In this document: piece after piece, positions 1-8,727 of the stretch
Layout: every line of letters begins with the position of its first letter
Numbering within the stretch: position 1 is the stretch's first letter
Assembly: GCA_002433065.1 (NCBI GenBank)
Contig: DJHK01000023.1
Span: 50,308 to 109,142, forward strand
Direction: 5' to 3'
DNA from: Chloroflexi bacterium UBA6622
GTDB taxonomy: Bacteria > Chloroflexota > UBA11872
Length of the DNA stretch: 58,835 nucleotides
Made by a program: the position numbers and the translations under genes
The notes under the pieces: model-generated
What the model saw: the letters and a program-made list of their open reading frames with translations, nothing else
Databases searched by the model: none
Told to the model about the DNA's origin: nothing

Positions 1-1550
1 AAGCCGATGACCCCGAGCGCGAATATGGCGACCCCAAGATGTACAACATAGCTCCCTAGGCGTCTTCGATCCCCGGCAAATAGATTGCTTAAGCGACCAT
101 CCGGGTGGTTTCGCCGTCGGATGCCACTGTGCAGGCTACGGCCGAGTTCTAGGCTCACTCCTGCAACCACCGCCGCAACGAGGCTGGCAGATAGTATTGG
201 AATACCGTTACGCATGCCGAGTGCCATTAATGTGACCGACAATGCAATGGCGGCAATTAGAGGTGTTCGAGTTGATCGCCATGCGGCATGTAGGGAGGTT
301 CGTCTCCAGGCGAGCAATGGCCATATCGCCATTAACCCCAGAACGGCCACGAGCAACGGTATGTTGACCTGGGCGTAAAACGGCGGGCCAACGGTGATTC
401 GTGAACCTTGGAAGATTTCCGTGATCATTGGAAATATGGTCCCCCAAAACGTGGTGACTGCTATGGATAGTAGAAGGAGATTGTTAAGGAGAAATCCAGC
501 TTCCTTCGACGCAATAGCCGTGATTGGAATGGGCGATCGAAGTTGCGGGAGCCTGTACAGGAATAACGTAGTGGAAATGACGAGAAGGGCTGCTACGAAA
601 ATGAAGAACAATGGACCGATGTCAGAGAGGGCAAATGAATGTACGGATGACAGAACGCCGCTTCTAACCACAAAGGTTCCGAACACGGCTAACGCATATG
701 ACAGTAGAACCAAGCCAATGGTCCAAGCCCTAAGCTGGCCCCGACGTTCCTGAGCTAGTGCTGAGTGCAGATACGCTGTGGCCACTAACCAGGGGAGAAG
801 CGCGACGTTTTCGACAGGATCCCAGCCCCAATACCCGCCCCAGCCGAGCACCCGATATGCCCACCACGCGCCGAGCAATAGGCCAGCGCTTTGCACTGCC
901 CATGCGACAAACATCCAGTTGCGCATTTCTCGGAGCCAGGGTTGGGTGATCCGTCCGGCGAGCAGCAGTGCGGCAGCAAAAGCGAATGGCACGCCAAAGC
1001 TCATATATCCCGTCAATAACATTGGGGGGTGGATCTGCATCCCGCTGTCCCACAGAAGGGGATTCAAGCCACGACCTTCAGCGGGTGCGATCAACAGACG
1101 TTGAAATGGTGAGGAGGTGAAGACAAGCACGCCAAGAAAAAATACTTGGAACGTACTTAGGACCGAGATGCCATGCGGAGCCAAGCCATTGTCGATCGTC
1201 AGCATGCGTCGTGTTGCCACGGCCGAAAAGATGCTCATAGACCACGTCCAAAACAACAAGGACCCTTCTTGGCCACCCCATAGGGCGGCAATCGTTAACC
1301 CGATCGGCATTGCAGAACTTGAATGATCTGCCACAAATTGGATCGAGAAGTCTCGTGCAAGGAATCCGATGCTGAGAGTCGTGACTGCGATGGTGAGGAG
1401 CGAGGCTTGAACAGCTGCTGCGTTACGGGCACTAACAGCCAGTTCGGGAACTCGACGGACTGCAGCGCTGGCAGCTAAGACCAGCTGGAGGACCGCTATT
1501 CCGAACGCAACGCCGAGGGTTAGGCGTCCGGCGTCGATGAGATCAGGCAT
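1..1550 (-). CDS. ccmF: Cytochrome c-type biogenesis protein CcmF, 3' end missing
   Basis: This is the heme-lyase subunit of System I cytochrome c maturation, an integral membrane protein that joins heme to apocytochrome outside the membrane. About 516 codons are visible from an ATG at 1550, and the frame stays open to the window edge, so the C-terminus lies outside. The diagnostic tryptophan-rich heme motif WGGYWGWDPVEN is present, as is an earlier conserved stretch reading ALWGGQEGSLLFW. The many hydrophobic segments fit the family, whose members are usually about 650 residues. It is the last visible gene of the ccmE-ccmAB-ccmC-ccmD-ccmF series, 58 bases after the ccmD-like gene. Identification is secure from the motifs and gene order. 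Confidence 0.95.
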   Translation of the reverse strand, partial: MPDLIDAGRLTLGVAFGIAVLQLVLAASAAVRRVPELAVSARNAAAVQASLLTIAVTTLSIGFLARDFSIQFVADHSSSAMPIGLTIAALWGGQEGSLLFWTWSMSIFSAVATRRMLTIDNGLAPHGISVLSTFQVFFLGVLVFTSSPFQRLLIAPAEGRGLNPLLWDSGMQIHPPMLLTGYMSFGVPFAFAAALLLAGRITQPWLREMRNWMFVAWAVQSAGLLLGAWWAYRVLGWGGYWGWDPVENVALLPWLVATAYLHSALAQERRGQLRAWTIGLVLLSYALAVFGTFVVRSGVLSSVHSFALSDIGPLFFIFVAALLVISTTLFLYRLPQLRSPIPITAIASKEAGFLLNNLLLLSIAVTTFWGTIFPMITEIFQGSRITVGPPFYAQVNIPLLVAVLGLMAIWPLLAWRRTSLHAAWRSTRTPLIAAIALSVTLMALGMRNGIPILSASLVAAVVAGVSLELGRSLHSGIRRRNHPDGRLSNLFAGDRRRLGSYVVHLGVAIFALGVIG

Positions 1551-1608
1551 TACCGGTTACGCACGATCGGAGAAACCAGATGCAGCCTAACCTTCAAAAT
1601 AGGATCGG

Positions 1609-1767
1609 TTACGACTTGTCGGAGGGTTCTGCAGCGTCCAGCTGGGAGGACAGGCTATCCAGTTCGTCACGTACTGATCGGATGCGTCCCGACAGATAGA
1701 ACAAATAGCTGAACACTCCAAGCCACACAACTCCAAAACCAAAAAACAGGAAATGCATTTCAGTCAT
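1609..1767 (-). CDS. ccmD: CcmD-like small membrane protein
   Basis: This 52-residue protein has one N-terminal membrane segment (about residues 5-26, HFLFFGFGVVWLGVFSYLFY), then a basic and acidic helical tail. In System I, CcmD is a small single-pass protein that helps release holo-CcmE from the CcmABC complex. Sequence conservation is weak in this family, so the call rests on size, topology and position between ccmC and ccmF. Its ATG overlaps the ccmC stop as TAATG, which indicates translational coupling. It is short enough to be missed by automatic gene calling. The role is inferred; the gene itself is well supported. Confidence 0.8.
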   Translation of the reverse strand: MTEMHFLFFGFGVVWLGVFSYLFYLSGRIRSVRDELDSLSSQLDAAEPSDKS

Positions 1768-2462
1768 TATTCGGACCTTTCTTGTTGGGCATGAAGACGT
1801 TCGGTGAGATCACTCGCCAGCGAAGACGCTTGTTCCAAAAGCATGCGCTGGCGTACAACAATTCCATAGAGCACGGTAAAGGCTGCGACACAAAGCAGGA
1901 GTGTGAGCAGCATGTCACGCGGTAATCCACCACCAGGGCTGGTGACGGATGGGGTTGGATGAAGGCTTCGCCACCATTCCACCGAAAACCAAACGAGCGG
2001 GACGCTGAAGATCCCGACGATGCCGGCTACTGCCGACATGCGTCGTTTGCTTTCAGGCTCATCGATATAGGCTCGCAGGGCGAGGTATCCCGCATAGATA
2101 AACCACATGACGAGGGTTGTTGTGAGTCGTGGATCCCACTGCCACCATACGCCCCACACATGCCGGCCCCATATGGAGCCTGTTGCGAGGGCCAAGGTTG
2201 TAAATAAAACACCAGCTTCTGCTGAGGCTACTGCAAGTCGATCCCATCGTGGAGATCTGCGGATCAGATATAGCGCGCTGCCAATCGCGACAATCCCGAA
2301 TGCGAGAAATGCGAGCCAGGCGCTAGGGACATGTACAAATAAGAGGCGGTAGACATCACCTTGCACGCGCTCGGCTGGGGCTATAAGGAAGGTTGCAAAC
2401 AGGGCCACTCCCATGACGACCAGCAGCAACAAATATGAAAGGAAAGAAAAAACTCTCGGCAC
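1767..2462 (-). CDS. ccmC: Heme exporter / heme-handling protein CcmC
   Basis: This 231-residue, six-helix membrane protein of the HMM superfamily presents heme to CcmE in System I cytochrome c maturation. The tryptophan-rich motif WGVWWQWDPRLT lies at residues 103-114, and a candidate external heme-ligand histidine is in FVHVPSAW (H44). A second histidine lies in the later loop after FSVEWWRSL. Length and motif order are normal for CcmC. It starts with GTG 15 bases after the fused ccmAB stop, with an AAGGA sequence upstream, and its stop overlaps the ccmD-like start. Confidence 0.94.
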   Translation of the reverse strand: MPRVFSFLSYLLLLVVMGVALFATFLIAPAERVQGDVYRLLFVHVPSAWLAFLAFGIVAIGSALYLIRRSPRWDRLAVASAEAGVLFTTLALATGSIWGRHVWGVWWQWDPRLTTTLVMWFIYAGYLALRAYIDEPESKRRMSAVAGIVGIFSVPLVWFSVEWWRSLHPTPSVTSPGGGLPRDMLLTLLLCVAAFTVLYGIVVRQRMLLEQASSLASDLTERLHAQQERSE

Positions 2463-2477
2463 TGTGATTACGAGTCC

Positions 2478-3893
2478 TTACTTGGTGGTGTAGGGATAAA
2501 GCAGTATCCCAACACTTAAGAATACGGCTGTTGTGATTGCTAGCAAGCCGAACCATGGCCACTGCTGAGCGGCAGGGGTGACTTCTAATGTTCCTAGCGT
2601 GGCTCCAACTCCAGCGAGGACAACCGGTATGGCAATAGGTATTGACAGCAAGGGCATCAGGATCTCCCTTGCGCGTGCGTTAATGATGAGCGAACTATGT
2701 AAGGTGATAACGGCACTAATTGCCGTGGTCGATAGTGCGAGGGCTCCTATCGTTGCGCCTTGCAGCAACGGGACATTCAATAACAGGCTGACGAATCCCA
2801 GTTGCAGTGCACCTACTAAAAAGGTTTCGATCGACAACACGAAGAACTTGGCTACATAAATGCTGCTGGGATCAATTGGCGCGAGCAATAAGCCATCCAG
2901 TGTCCCTCGCTCCTGCTCGGCTGCAAAAAGCTTGGTTCCGCCCAAGGTGGCGGCCAGAAGGACGCTTGTCCATAGGAGGCCAGTCGCCACCGCCGCAGCT
3001 TCAGTCTCGACGATAGCGATGAACGCCATATCAAATACAAGCGCGATCAGCAGCGTGAAAATCAAAAGCGTGGGCACCTGCTCGCGCGCACGCCATTCCG
3101 TGCGGACGTCTTTGCCAATTAATGTGGTGGTAGCCGCAAGAAACCCAGTCTGGTCGGGCCATTCCCTGGCTGGTGACGGGTCGGTTTGTTGAATGTATTG
3201 TTTGGGAATGGACACTTCTCCTTGAGTGACTTTCCCAACTTGATCAGCGAGCGCTGCGACGACTCTTTCATCATGGGTGCTGAATATCACCGCCGAATGA
3301 GGGCATAACTTTGAGATTATCTGAGGGAGGTTCTCGATTGCCTCTGGGTCAAGTCCAGCATCTGGCTCGTCAAGGAGTAAAACTGAAGGGCTGTGCAGCA
3401 TGGCGGTGCCAAGTCCCAAGCGCTGTTGCATGCCGCGCGAGAATTCCCGCACAGGCCGGTCGGCGCTGGCGGCCAGACCGACGGTACTTAGAGTCGTGTC
3501 GATACGGAGCGCAGGGTTCTGAACACCGAACAAGCGTGCGTGAATCTGTAGGTTTTCTCGTGCCGTAAGGTACGGGTACAGGTGAGGATGATGTCCTAGA
3601 AAGCCTACGGTTCTTCGGATCCCCGAATCAGAAGATGTGGCAGGAACACCGTTGATGTGGACGTTTCCGGTTCGGGGGCGTAACAACCCGGCGATCGTCC
3701 GAAGCAACGTGGTTTTCCCCGATCCATTGGAACCAATGATGGCAATTCGTTCCCCGGGTTGAACCTTGAATGTCACGTTGCGAATCACGTCGCGGTGTCC
3801 CCGTCGAACTGTGAGTTGACTGGCTGTCAGTGCAGGTGTTTTGGCGGAATCCTTAGGCAAAGTGGCCAGATCCGCCGGTTGATATTTGCTCAC
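2478..3893 (-). CDS. ccmAB: CcmA-CcmB fusion: heme ABC transporter ATPase joined to its permease
   Basis: One uninterrupted 471-residue frame contains two subunits that are normally separate. Residues 21-230 are an ABC ATPase (CcmA): Walker A GSNGSGKT at 54-61, signature FSRGMQQR at 151-158, Walker B VLLLDEPDAGLD at 171-182 and an H-loop histidine in STHDE. After a linker of about 20 residues, residues 253-471 match CcmB: an RTEWRARE entry, six hydrophobic segments, and the AAEQERGTLDGLLLAP loop typical of CcmB. Together they form the transporter that uses ATP to release holo-CcmE from CcmC. The gene starts at GTG 3893, six bases after ccmE. A sequencing frameshift cannot be ruled out from sequence alone, but there is no stop or overlap at the junction. 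Confidence 0.93.
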   Translation of the reverse strand: MSKYQPADLATLPKDSAKTPALTASQLTVRRGHRDVIRNVTFKVQPGERIAIIGSNGSGKTTLLRTIAGLLRPRTGNVHINGVPATSSDSGIRRTVGFLGHHPHLYPYLTARENLQIHARLFGVQNPALRIDTTLSTVGLAASADRPVREFSRGMQQRLGLGTAMLHSPSVLLLDEPDAGLDPEAIENLPQIISKLCPHSAVIFSTHDERVVAALADQVGKVTQGEVSIPKQYIQQTDPSPAREWPDQTGFLAATTTLIGKDVRTEWRAREQVPTLLIFTLLIALVFDMAFIAIVETEAAAVATGLLWTSVLLAATLGGTKLFAAEQERGTLDGLLLAPIDPSSIYVAKFFVLSIETFLVGALQLGFVSLLLNVPLLQGATIGALALSTTAISAVITLHSSLIINARAREILMPLLSIPIAIPVVLAGVGATLGTLEVTPAAQQWPWFGLLAITTAVFLSVGILLYPYTTK

Positions 3894-3899
3894 CTGTAG

Positions 3900-4367
3900 T
3901 CACTGCGCTGGGATTTCGCGCGGCTCAAAGTCTGGGCCATGTTTTACGATCAAGGATCGGGCCCGAAACACACCATTAGGTTGTAACTGGCCTTCTACGA
4001 TGACTTCTTGGTAACGGCCGTCAATCGAATAGCCAAACAGATCAGGAGGTAAGCCGCGAAATTCGACAGGGATGTTGCCTGAGGCATCTTGAAGGGAAAA
4101 CTTGAGCAGTTTTTGGTCGGGTGATGACTTGATGGAATTGTCAGTGACGGTCCCGTTGACCCTGATAAGTCGGTCATAGGCTTTATCACCCATGTCTTGA
4201 ACCTCGCTTACGGTGTGGTAATAGACCGTGGCACTTTGAGTTCCAGTCCAAACTAGGAAAATTACAGCGGACAAGATAGAGGCGCCCAGCAAAATGAACT
4301 TCCCTGAGAGACGTGGGCGCTTGGGCTGGTTTTCGATTGTGTTCGAAACGTTGATGGGATTACTCAT
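3900..4367 (-). CDS. ccmE: Heme chaperone CcmE
   Basis: This 155-residue periplasm-facing heme chaperone is anchored by one N-terminal membrane segment (about residues 23-41) and followed by a small beta-barrel domain. CcmE binds heme covalently through a histidine and passes it to CcmF. That histidine is probably H143 in VKHGPDFEPRE. The nearby tyrosine common in the HxxxY motif is here a phenylalanine (F147), so this is an H-type CcmE with an altered axial-ligand position. It is the first ccm gene after the CopD-like gene and lies six bases before ccmAB. Confidence 0.93.
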   Translation of the reverse strand: MSNPINVSNTIENQPKRPRLSGKFILLGASILSAVIFLVWTGTQSATVYYHTVSEVQDMGDKAYDRLIRVNGTVTDNSIKSSPDQKLLKFSLQDASGNIPVEFRGLPPDLFGYSIDGRYQEVIVEGQLQPNGVFRARSLIVKHGPDFEPREIPAQ

Positions 4368-4397
4368 ACTAGGTAGCAGCGACTATATCAATGGAGG

Positions 4398-4862
4398 CTA
4401 ACGCATGTTTTGGAACGCGGCCTCAGCCATTTCGTTCATTACGAGTGAGAGTAAGTAGGCCAGCAGGCCAAGCGCAACAACCCACCCCATTCGACTCGTC
4501 AGAATCCGAAATGGACGACGTAGTTGTTCGGCCGACCGTCGGCGCGGCATGGCAAGCCAAAACATGGCGAGCGTCACCCCGACTTTAAGGCCGAGTACTA
4601 TCCCGTAGGACACCTCGATCGACTGGTCGGATAATCGGTTAAACGCTAGGAGGACGCCAGTTATAGCGAAGACGCCGAATCCAGTACTGTACAGCCGTCC
4701 TAGGGTTTGGCTAAGGATCGCAGTATTGAAACCACGTTGAGAATTTATGGCAGGCGAGGTCCGAAGCGCCAAAAACACGATTCCTCCACCTATCCATAGG
4801 GCGGCTGCTACGACATGTACGAACCGTAGTATGACCAGTAGTGGAAGTGGGCTCTCGGCCAG
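4398..4862 (-). CDS. CopD-like membrane protein with a probable CTG start
   Basis: This is a four-helix membrane protein of about 154 residues resembling CopD (copper resistance D). The first helix reads LVILRFVHVVAAALWIGGG and carries the family's conserved histidine and glycines. The first conventional start in frame is a GTG at 4778, but using it would delete that helix. A CTG at 4862-4860 preceded by GGAGG with six-base spacing restores it, and a TGA stop lies just upstream of that site. It sits between actE and ccmE, so a role in copper or cytochrome oxidase assembly is possible but inferred. Family membership is moderately secure; the start choice is an inference. Confidence 0.72.
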   Translation of the reverse strand: MAESPLPLLVILRFVHVVAAALWIGGGIVFLALRTSPAINSQRGFNTAILSQTLGRLYSTGFGVFAITGVLLAFNRLSDQSIEVSYGIVLGLKVGVTLAMFWLAMPRRRSAEQLRRPFRILTSRMGWVVALGLLAYLLSLVMNEMAEAAFQNMR

Positions 4863-4914
4863 TTGGGGCCTCCGTCAGATTTTTTGCGTGGGTGTAGTGT
4901 GCCGGATGCTTCGC

Positions 4915-5451
4915 CTAGGACGGTAACGAGCGTACGTAGTTCACCAGCGTCCAGCGTTCTTCTGCGGTCAATAAACGATCGAAAGCCGGCATCCGATTCA
5001 CACCGTTAGATAGTGTCCAGAAGAGGGCGCCGTCTTGTTGACCGGTGACTTCTTTCCTGCTCAGCGAAGGTGGTGGCTTTTCGCCATATTGTTCGAACTT
5101 TTGGGCTACAAGGGTCTCGCCATCTGCGGAAAGCCCGTGACACATCGAACAATTTGTAACGAAAAGAGCGCGACCTGCTTCCAGGGAAGCTGAGTCAAAA
5201 GGGACAGGGTTTTTTGTGCCTAATGTGGCCACAAAGTCTGAAACAGCAACTTCTTTACCCGTGGTAGGAACGGATCCTTCGGGCGCATCGACCTGAGGAC
5301 CTTCCTGGGTGCGGTGCGATGCCTGATAGTGCATTTCCGGAAATATGTCCAAGGGGTAATTTCCAGTTTCGCATCCAGCCATGGTCCATGCGGCGCACAG
5401 GCCAACGACGATTCCCGTTAGCTGACGCTTGGTAAAACTCCTGAAAATCAC
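4915..5451 (-). CDS. actE: Alternative complex III monoheme cytochrome c lipoprotein ActE
   Basis: This 178-residue monoheme cytochrome c is predicted to be a lipoprotein, with a hydrophobic signal ending in the lipobox MAGC (Cys27). Heme is bound by CSMCH at residues 101-105, with a probable distal methionine at M154 in NRMPAF. In alternative complex III (ACIII), ActE passes electrons from the complex to oxidase or soluble carriers. The gene starts with GTG overlapping the actD stop as GTGA. It is the last act gene of the operon and precedes a CopD-like gene and the ccm genes that would mature it. Confidence 0.92.
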   Translation of the reverse strand: MIFRSFTKRQLTGIVVGLCAAWTMAGCETGNYPLDIFPEMHYQASHRTQEGPQVDAPEGSVPTTGKEVAVSDFVATLGTKNPVPFDSASLEAGRALFVTNCSMCHGLSADGETLVAQKFEQYGEKPPPSLSRKEVTGQQDGALFWTLSNGVNRMPAFDRLLTAEERWTLVNYVRSLPS

Positions 5452-5999
5452 GTGGTTCCAGACACCTGCATGAGACTGCCTTCGCGGGAGAGCACGTCCA
5501 CGGGCTTTGCTTCTTCGAGTGCTATCTGGGCATCTGCTACCCGACGTTCTCGTGCTAGCACTGAAACCCCGACATAGCCGTCGGAGATGCGGTCATCATA
5601 AAGGCCTACTCCATCCGGCAGGCGGGACTCAAAGAGGACACCCAGAACTGTGAAAAGTACTGCGCCGAGCAACGTGCCTTCATAGATGATTTGAATGATG
5701 GCTGGGAGTGCTACGACAGGTTTTCCGCCGGTGATAATCGGGAGCGTTATTTGGGCTCCTACCGTCCAGGTGATACCTATGGCTAAGCCACAGGCCGCAC
5801 CAGCGAAGGGGAAAGCAAACAGCCGGTGCTTGGTATGACGTTCGCCGAAGGCGCCCTCGGGATATGGCGTGCTACTTAGGACCTCCACTGCCGTGTCATC
5901 AAACCCGGCATCTCGCAGTCGTCCTACCGCATCGGCAGCCCCTTCTGGATCTTCATAAAGTGCTAATAGCTCATGTTTCGCTTGTGTTTTGCTTGCCAT
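5448..5999 (-). CDS. actD: Alternative complex III subunit ActD (DUF3341)
   Basis: This protein of about 183 residues has a cytoplasmic N-terminal alpha/beta domain (ELLALYEDPEGAADAVGRLR), two membrane helices around the middle (AFPFAGAACGLAIGITWTVG and EGTLLGAVLFTVLGVLFE), and a C-terminal tail. That arrangement is characteristic of ActD/DUF3341 in ACIII. The ATG at 5999 is preferred because GGGAG lies eight bases upstream; a GTG at 6008 in the same frame is possible. It follows actC by five bases and its stop overlaps actE. Confidence 0.9.
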   Translation of the reverse strand: MASKTQAKHELLALYEDPEGAADAVGRLRDAGFDDTAVEVLSSTPYPEGAFGERHTKHRLFAFPFAGAACGLAIGITWTVGAQITLPIITGGKPVVALPAIIQIIYEGTLLGAVLFTVLGVLFESRLPDGVGLYDDRISDGYVGVSVLARERRVADAQIALEEAKPVDVLSREGSLMQVSGTT

Positions 6000-6004
6000 A
6001 TACC

Positions 6005-7378
6005 TCACTCCCGCATGGCAGCTGGGACGTTCGCCCGGCCGACTTTGATTCGGTCAGCCAGAATTTGGCCTTCCTTAATGTCTGCTGCCGGCATGATGGG
6101 CAACAGTTTTGCGAACGTTAAGAATCCGAGAATCACCAGACCGAAGGACGCTATCACGAGGATGATCTCCGAGAGCGACGGAGCGTAGTCTCCGTAGGTG
6201 AACGTCAGTCCACTCTTTCTCTCCAGGGCCGGCACCACCACCATGTACCGCTCTATCCACATACCGATGTTCACCAGGATTGTCGTGACAAACATGAGGA
6301 AAAAGTTCCTTCGTACGCTTCGGAACATCCACATGGGTACAGGGATTAGATAGGCGGTAAAGATGAAGATGATGGCGAGTACGATCCATGGTGGTTCGAT
6401 TAAGCGACGCTGCCACGTGTCCACTTCTGCTGGCTCGGTCCCGTAGAGGCCGAAGAACAGATCGAGCATAAAGAAGAAGAGCCAGACTGTCGCGACGACG
6501 ATGAGCAATCGAGCTAATGAGTCAATATGGTCACGGGTGATATACCGTTTTAATCCAAAGGCATAACGCATCACGATCATTACGGTGACAACGGCGGAGA
6601 CTCCCGAGTGCACGGCTCCAATAACGAAGTACGGTGCAAATATGGTGTTGTGCCAACCTGGGACGCTAGTGACGGCGAAGTCCCAGGACACGATCGAGTG
6701 CACGGAGACAAAGATCGGAAGAATGATGGCGGAGAGGAGGATTCCCGCGATGGCTTGAATTCTCCATTGCCGAGTAGATCCCCGAAAGCCCATCGCTAGA
6801 ACTCCATAGATTGCGCGGCTGATAGGGTTCGGTGCTCGGTCACGAGCCAAGGCAAGATCTGGAATGAGGGCTACATATACGAACAGAATTGTGGATGTTA
6901 GGTACGTGAAGATTGCTGATGGATCCCAAACCAAGGGCGATCGTGGATTCGGCCATGCGCCACGATTCCAGTCATAGGGAAAGGTCCAGTACATTGTTCG
7001 CCACGGACGACCCGAGTGGATCAGTGGGAACTGGACCGCAGTTAAAAGTGAGAAAATGGTCAACACTTCGGCTGCTCGTGTTACGGGTCGGCGCCATTCG
7101 GCTTGGGTAAGTCGCAAGATGGCTGAGACCATGATGCCGGCATGACTCACACCGATCCAAAACACAAAGTTCACAATTAGGAAGCCCCAGTACACGGGGT
7201 GGGAGTAACCGAGGAATTGCAGGCCGAACCACAGCATTACAACGACAACTAGGAACCCTGCCACAATTAGCCCATTGAGGGCTCCTCCAACCAAGAAGAA
7301 CCATTTAGGCCAGCTGAACACGAAATCCAGAAGCTCACGGTTAGCGGTCTTGTTGTCAGCAATGACTGGTTCTTGCAT
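6005..7378 (-). CDS. actC: Alternative complex III NrfD-like quinol-site subunit ActC
   Basis: This 457-residue integral membrane protein of the NrfD/PsrC family has about ten helices and in ACIII forms a quinol-oxidising site. The typical ActC stretch GVSHAGIMVSAILRLTQAEW (H79 near its start) is followed by conserved text including HSGRPWR and FPYDWNRGAWPNP. The start is placed at ATG 7378 because it forms a TAATG overlap with the upstream subunit's stop. A longer in-frame start at 7462 would overlap that gene by 85 bases and lacks family support. actC follows the ActF-like gene here, an unusual order. Confidence 0.93.
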   Translation of the reverse strand: MQEPVIADNKTANRELLDFVFSWPKWFFLVGGALNGLIVAGFLVVVVMLWFGLQFLGYSHPVYWGFLIVNFVFWIGVSHAGIMVSAILRLTQAEWRRPVTRAAEVLTIFSLLTAVQFPLIHSGRPWRTMYWTFPYDWNRGAWPNPRSPLVWDPSAIFTYLTSTILFVYVALIPDLALARDRAPNPISRAIYGVLAMGFRGSTRQWRIQAIAGILLSAIILPIFVSVHSIVSWDFAVTSVPGWHNTIFAPYFVIGAVHSGVSAVVTVMIVMRYAFGLKRYITRDHIDSLARLLIVVATVWLFFFMLDLFFGLYGTEPAEVDTWQRRLIEPPWIVLAIIFIFTAYLIPVPMWMFRSVRRNFFLMFVTTILVNIGMWIERYMVVVPALERKSGLTFTYGDYAPSLSEIILVIASFGLVILGFLTFAKLLPIMPAADIKEGQILADRIKVGRANVPAAMRE

Positions 7379-8727
7379 TAGTCCGGTTTCCCGATTACGA
7401 GGACATGGGCTTTCATATACGTGCGTTCCTTGCGCAGCATCGTGCCTTGACGAAGTTCCCATCCATTAAAGATGGGTATCCGTGTTAATGCGAGGACGTA
7501 GATGCCGTACATCAGGCCAATTGTTCCCAGAACAAACAGTACATCAAGGGGGTTTGGCCAAACGGGTGCTGGCAATTCAATGACAGCGTGGCCGAATGGG
7601 GATTCGTTGGCCATCGGCGCAACAAAAAACCTGATTCGATCGAAGACGAGTCCCACAAGGACGAGTAGAGACACCCATGCCAAGCGGGCTAGTGATCTCC
7701 GGATTGGGTTAAAGATCAAGGCGATGAATGGAAGGATGAACATTAAGAAGAGTGCCAGCAAAAAGGGAAGCTTGTAGGTGATCGCCACGTTCGTCTGTAG
7801 TGCGGTTACCTCGCCGGGGAGCCTGGCGTACCAGATCAACAGGAAGTCCGACCAGAAGAAATAGAACCACGCCAGAACAGTTGCCAAAAGCAATTTTCCA
7901 AGTGAGGCGGCCTGCTCGTCACCAATGAACCGGCGACCTTCTGGTGAAAACCTTCGAACAAGCGCGAGGGTAATGATCGTAGTGGCGATGGCCGCCTGAA
8001 TACCGGTGACTCCACTGTAGAGCGGGAAGATACCAGATCGCCATCCGGGCAAAAGGCTTTGGCCAAGGTCTGTGGTAAGAAGCATGTGTACAAAGGCATA
8101 GCCCATCAGATAAAAGGCACCAAGCGTCAAGTTAGCGAGCTTTAAGACTTTCCACTGGCGTTTTGTTCCAGACCAATTCAAGTACAGCAGGCGTCGGAGG
8201 GGACTCATAGCTTGCACTCGGCTGGGAGGGCCAGCAATGTCAGGTACAGCTGAGAACCAAAGCAAGGCAAAACCGGTTAACAACAGGATTGCTAAGGCCA
8301 GAGCGTCCGTCAGGAATGGGGCTCCTGCACTAAAGCCAAACCATAGATTTGCCCGACCTTCAAGTGTGGGCACTGTCGTCATGATTGGAATCAGCAACAC
8401 AAAACTTAACAATGAAGGAATGGCATACAGGGCGGTAATTCTCCGAAGCGGTAGTGCCCAGTAGCCCTTGGCTAGCCGCGACATATAAGCCAAGAGTGGT
8501 GCTGCGGTGGCGGTTGACAGTACGAACATGAGCGCCACTGTCGGGTAGGCCCATTGGGCTCGATCGCCCCATGCGGTGATGAGTTTCAGCACGTAGGCCA
8601 CAACGCCGATTGCACTAAGTAGTGCTAGGACCCATACCGCGATATGACCCGACGAGATGTTGAGGGCACGTGGCCGGTAGGGTGGGCGAAGGCTCAGGCT
8701 GAGCCCGTCTGGTTCAGGATGGATCAT
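7378..8727 (-). CDS. actF: Second NrfD-like membrane subunit of alternative complex III (ActF-like)
   Basis: This 449-residue polytopic membrane protein has about ten hydrophobic helices and is a paralogue of ActC in the NrfD fold. Its ActF assignment comes from lower similarity to the ActC core motifs and from being the only other NrfD-like gene in the operon. ActF pairs with ActC in the membrane core and may take part in proton movement. It overlaps actB2 by ATGA at its start and actC by TAATG at its stop. The usual order actC-actD-actE-actF is not kept: here this gene directly follows actB2. Confidence 0.82.
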   Translation of the reverse strand: MIHPEPDGLSLSLRPPYRPRALNISSGHIAVWVLALLSAIGVVAYVLKLITAWGDRAQWAYPTVALMFVLSTATAAPLLAYMSRLAKGYWALPLRRITALYAIPSLLSFVLLIPIMTTVPTLEGRANLWFGFSAGAPFLTDALALAILLLTGFALLWFSAVPDIAGPPSRVQAMSPLRRLLYLNWSGTKRQWKVLKLANLTLGAFYLMGYAFVHMLLTTDLGQSLLPGWRSGIFPLYSGVTGIQAAIATTIITLALVRRFSPEGRRFIGDEQAASLGKLLLATVLAWFYFFWSDFLLIWYARLPGEVTALQTNVAITYKLPFLLALFLMFILPFIALIFNPIRRSLARLAWVSLLVLVGLVFDRIRFFVAPMANESPFGHAVIELPAPVWPNPLDVLFVLGTIGLMYGIYVLALTRIPIFNGWELRQGTMLRKERTYMKAHVLVIGKPD

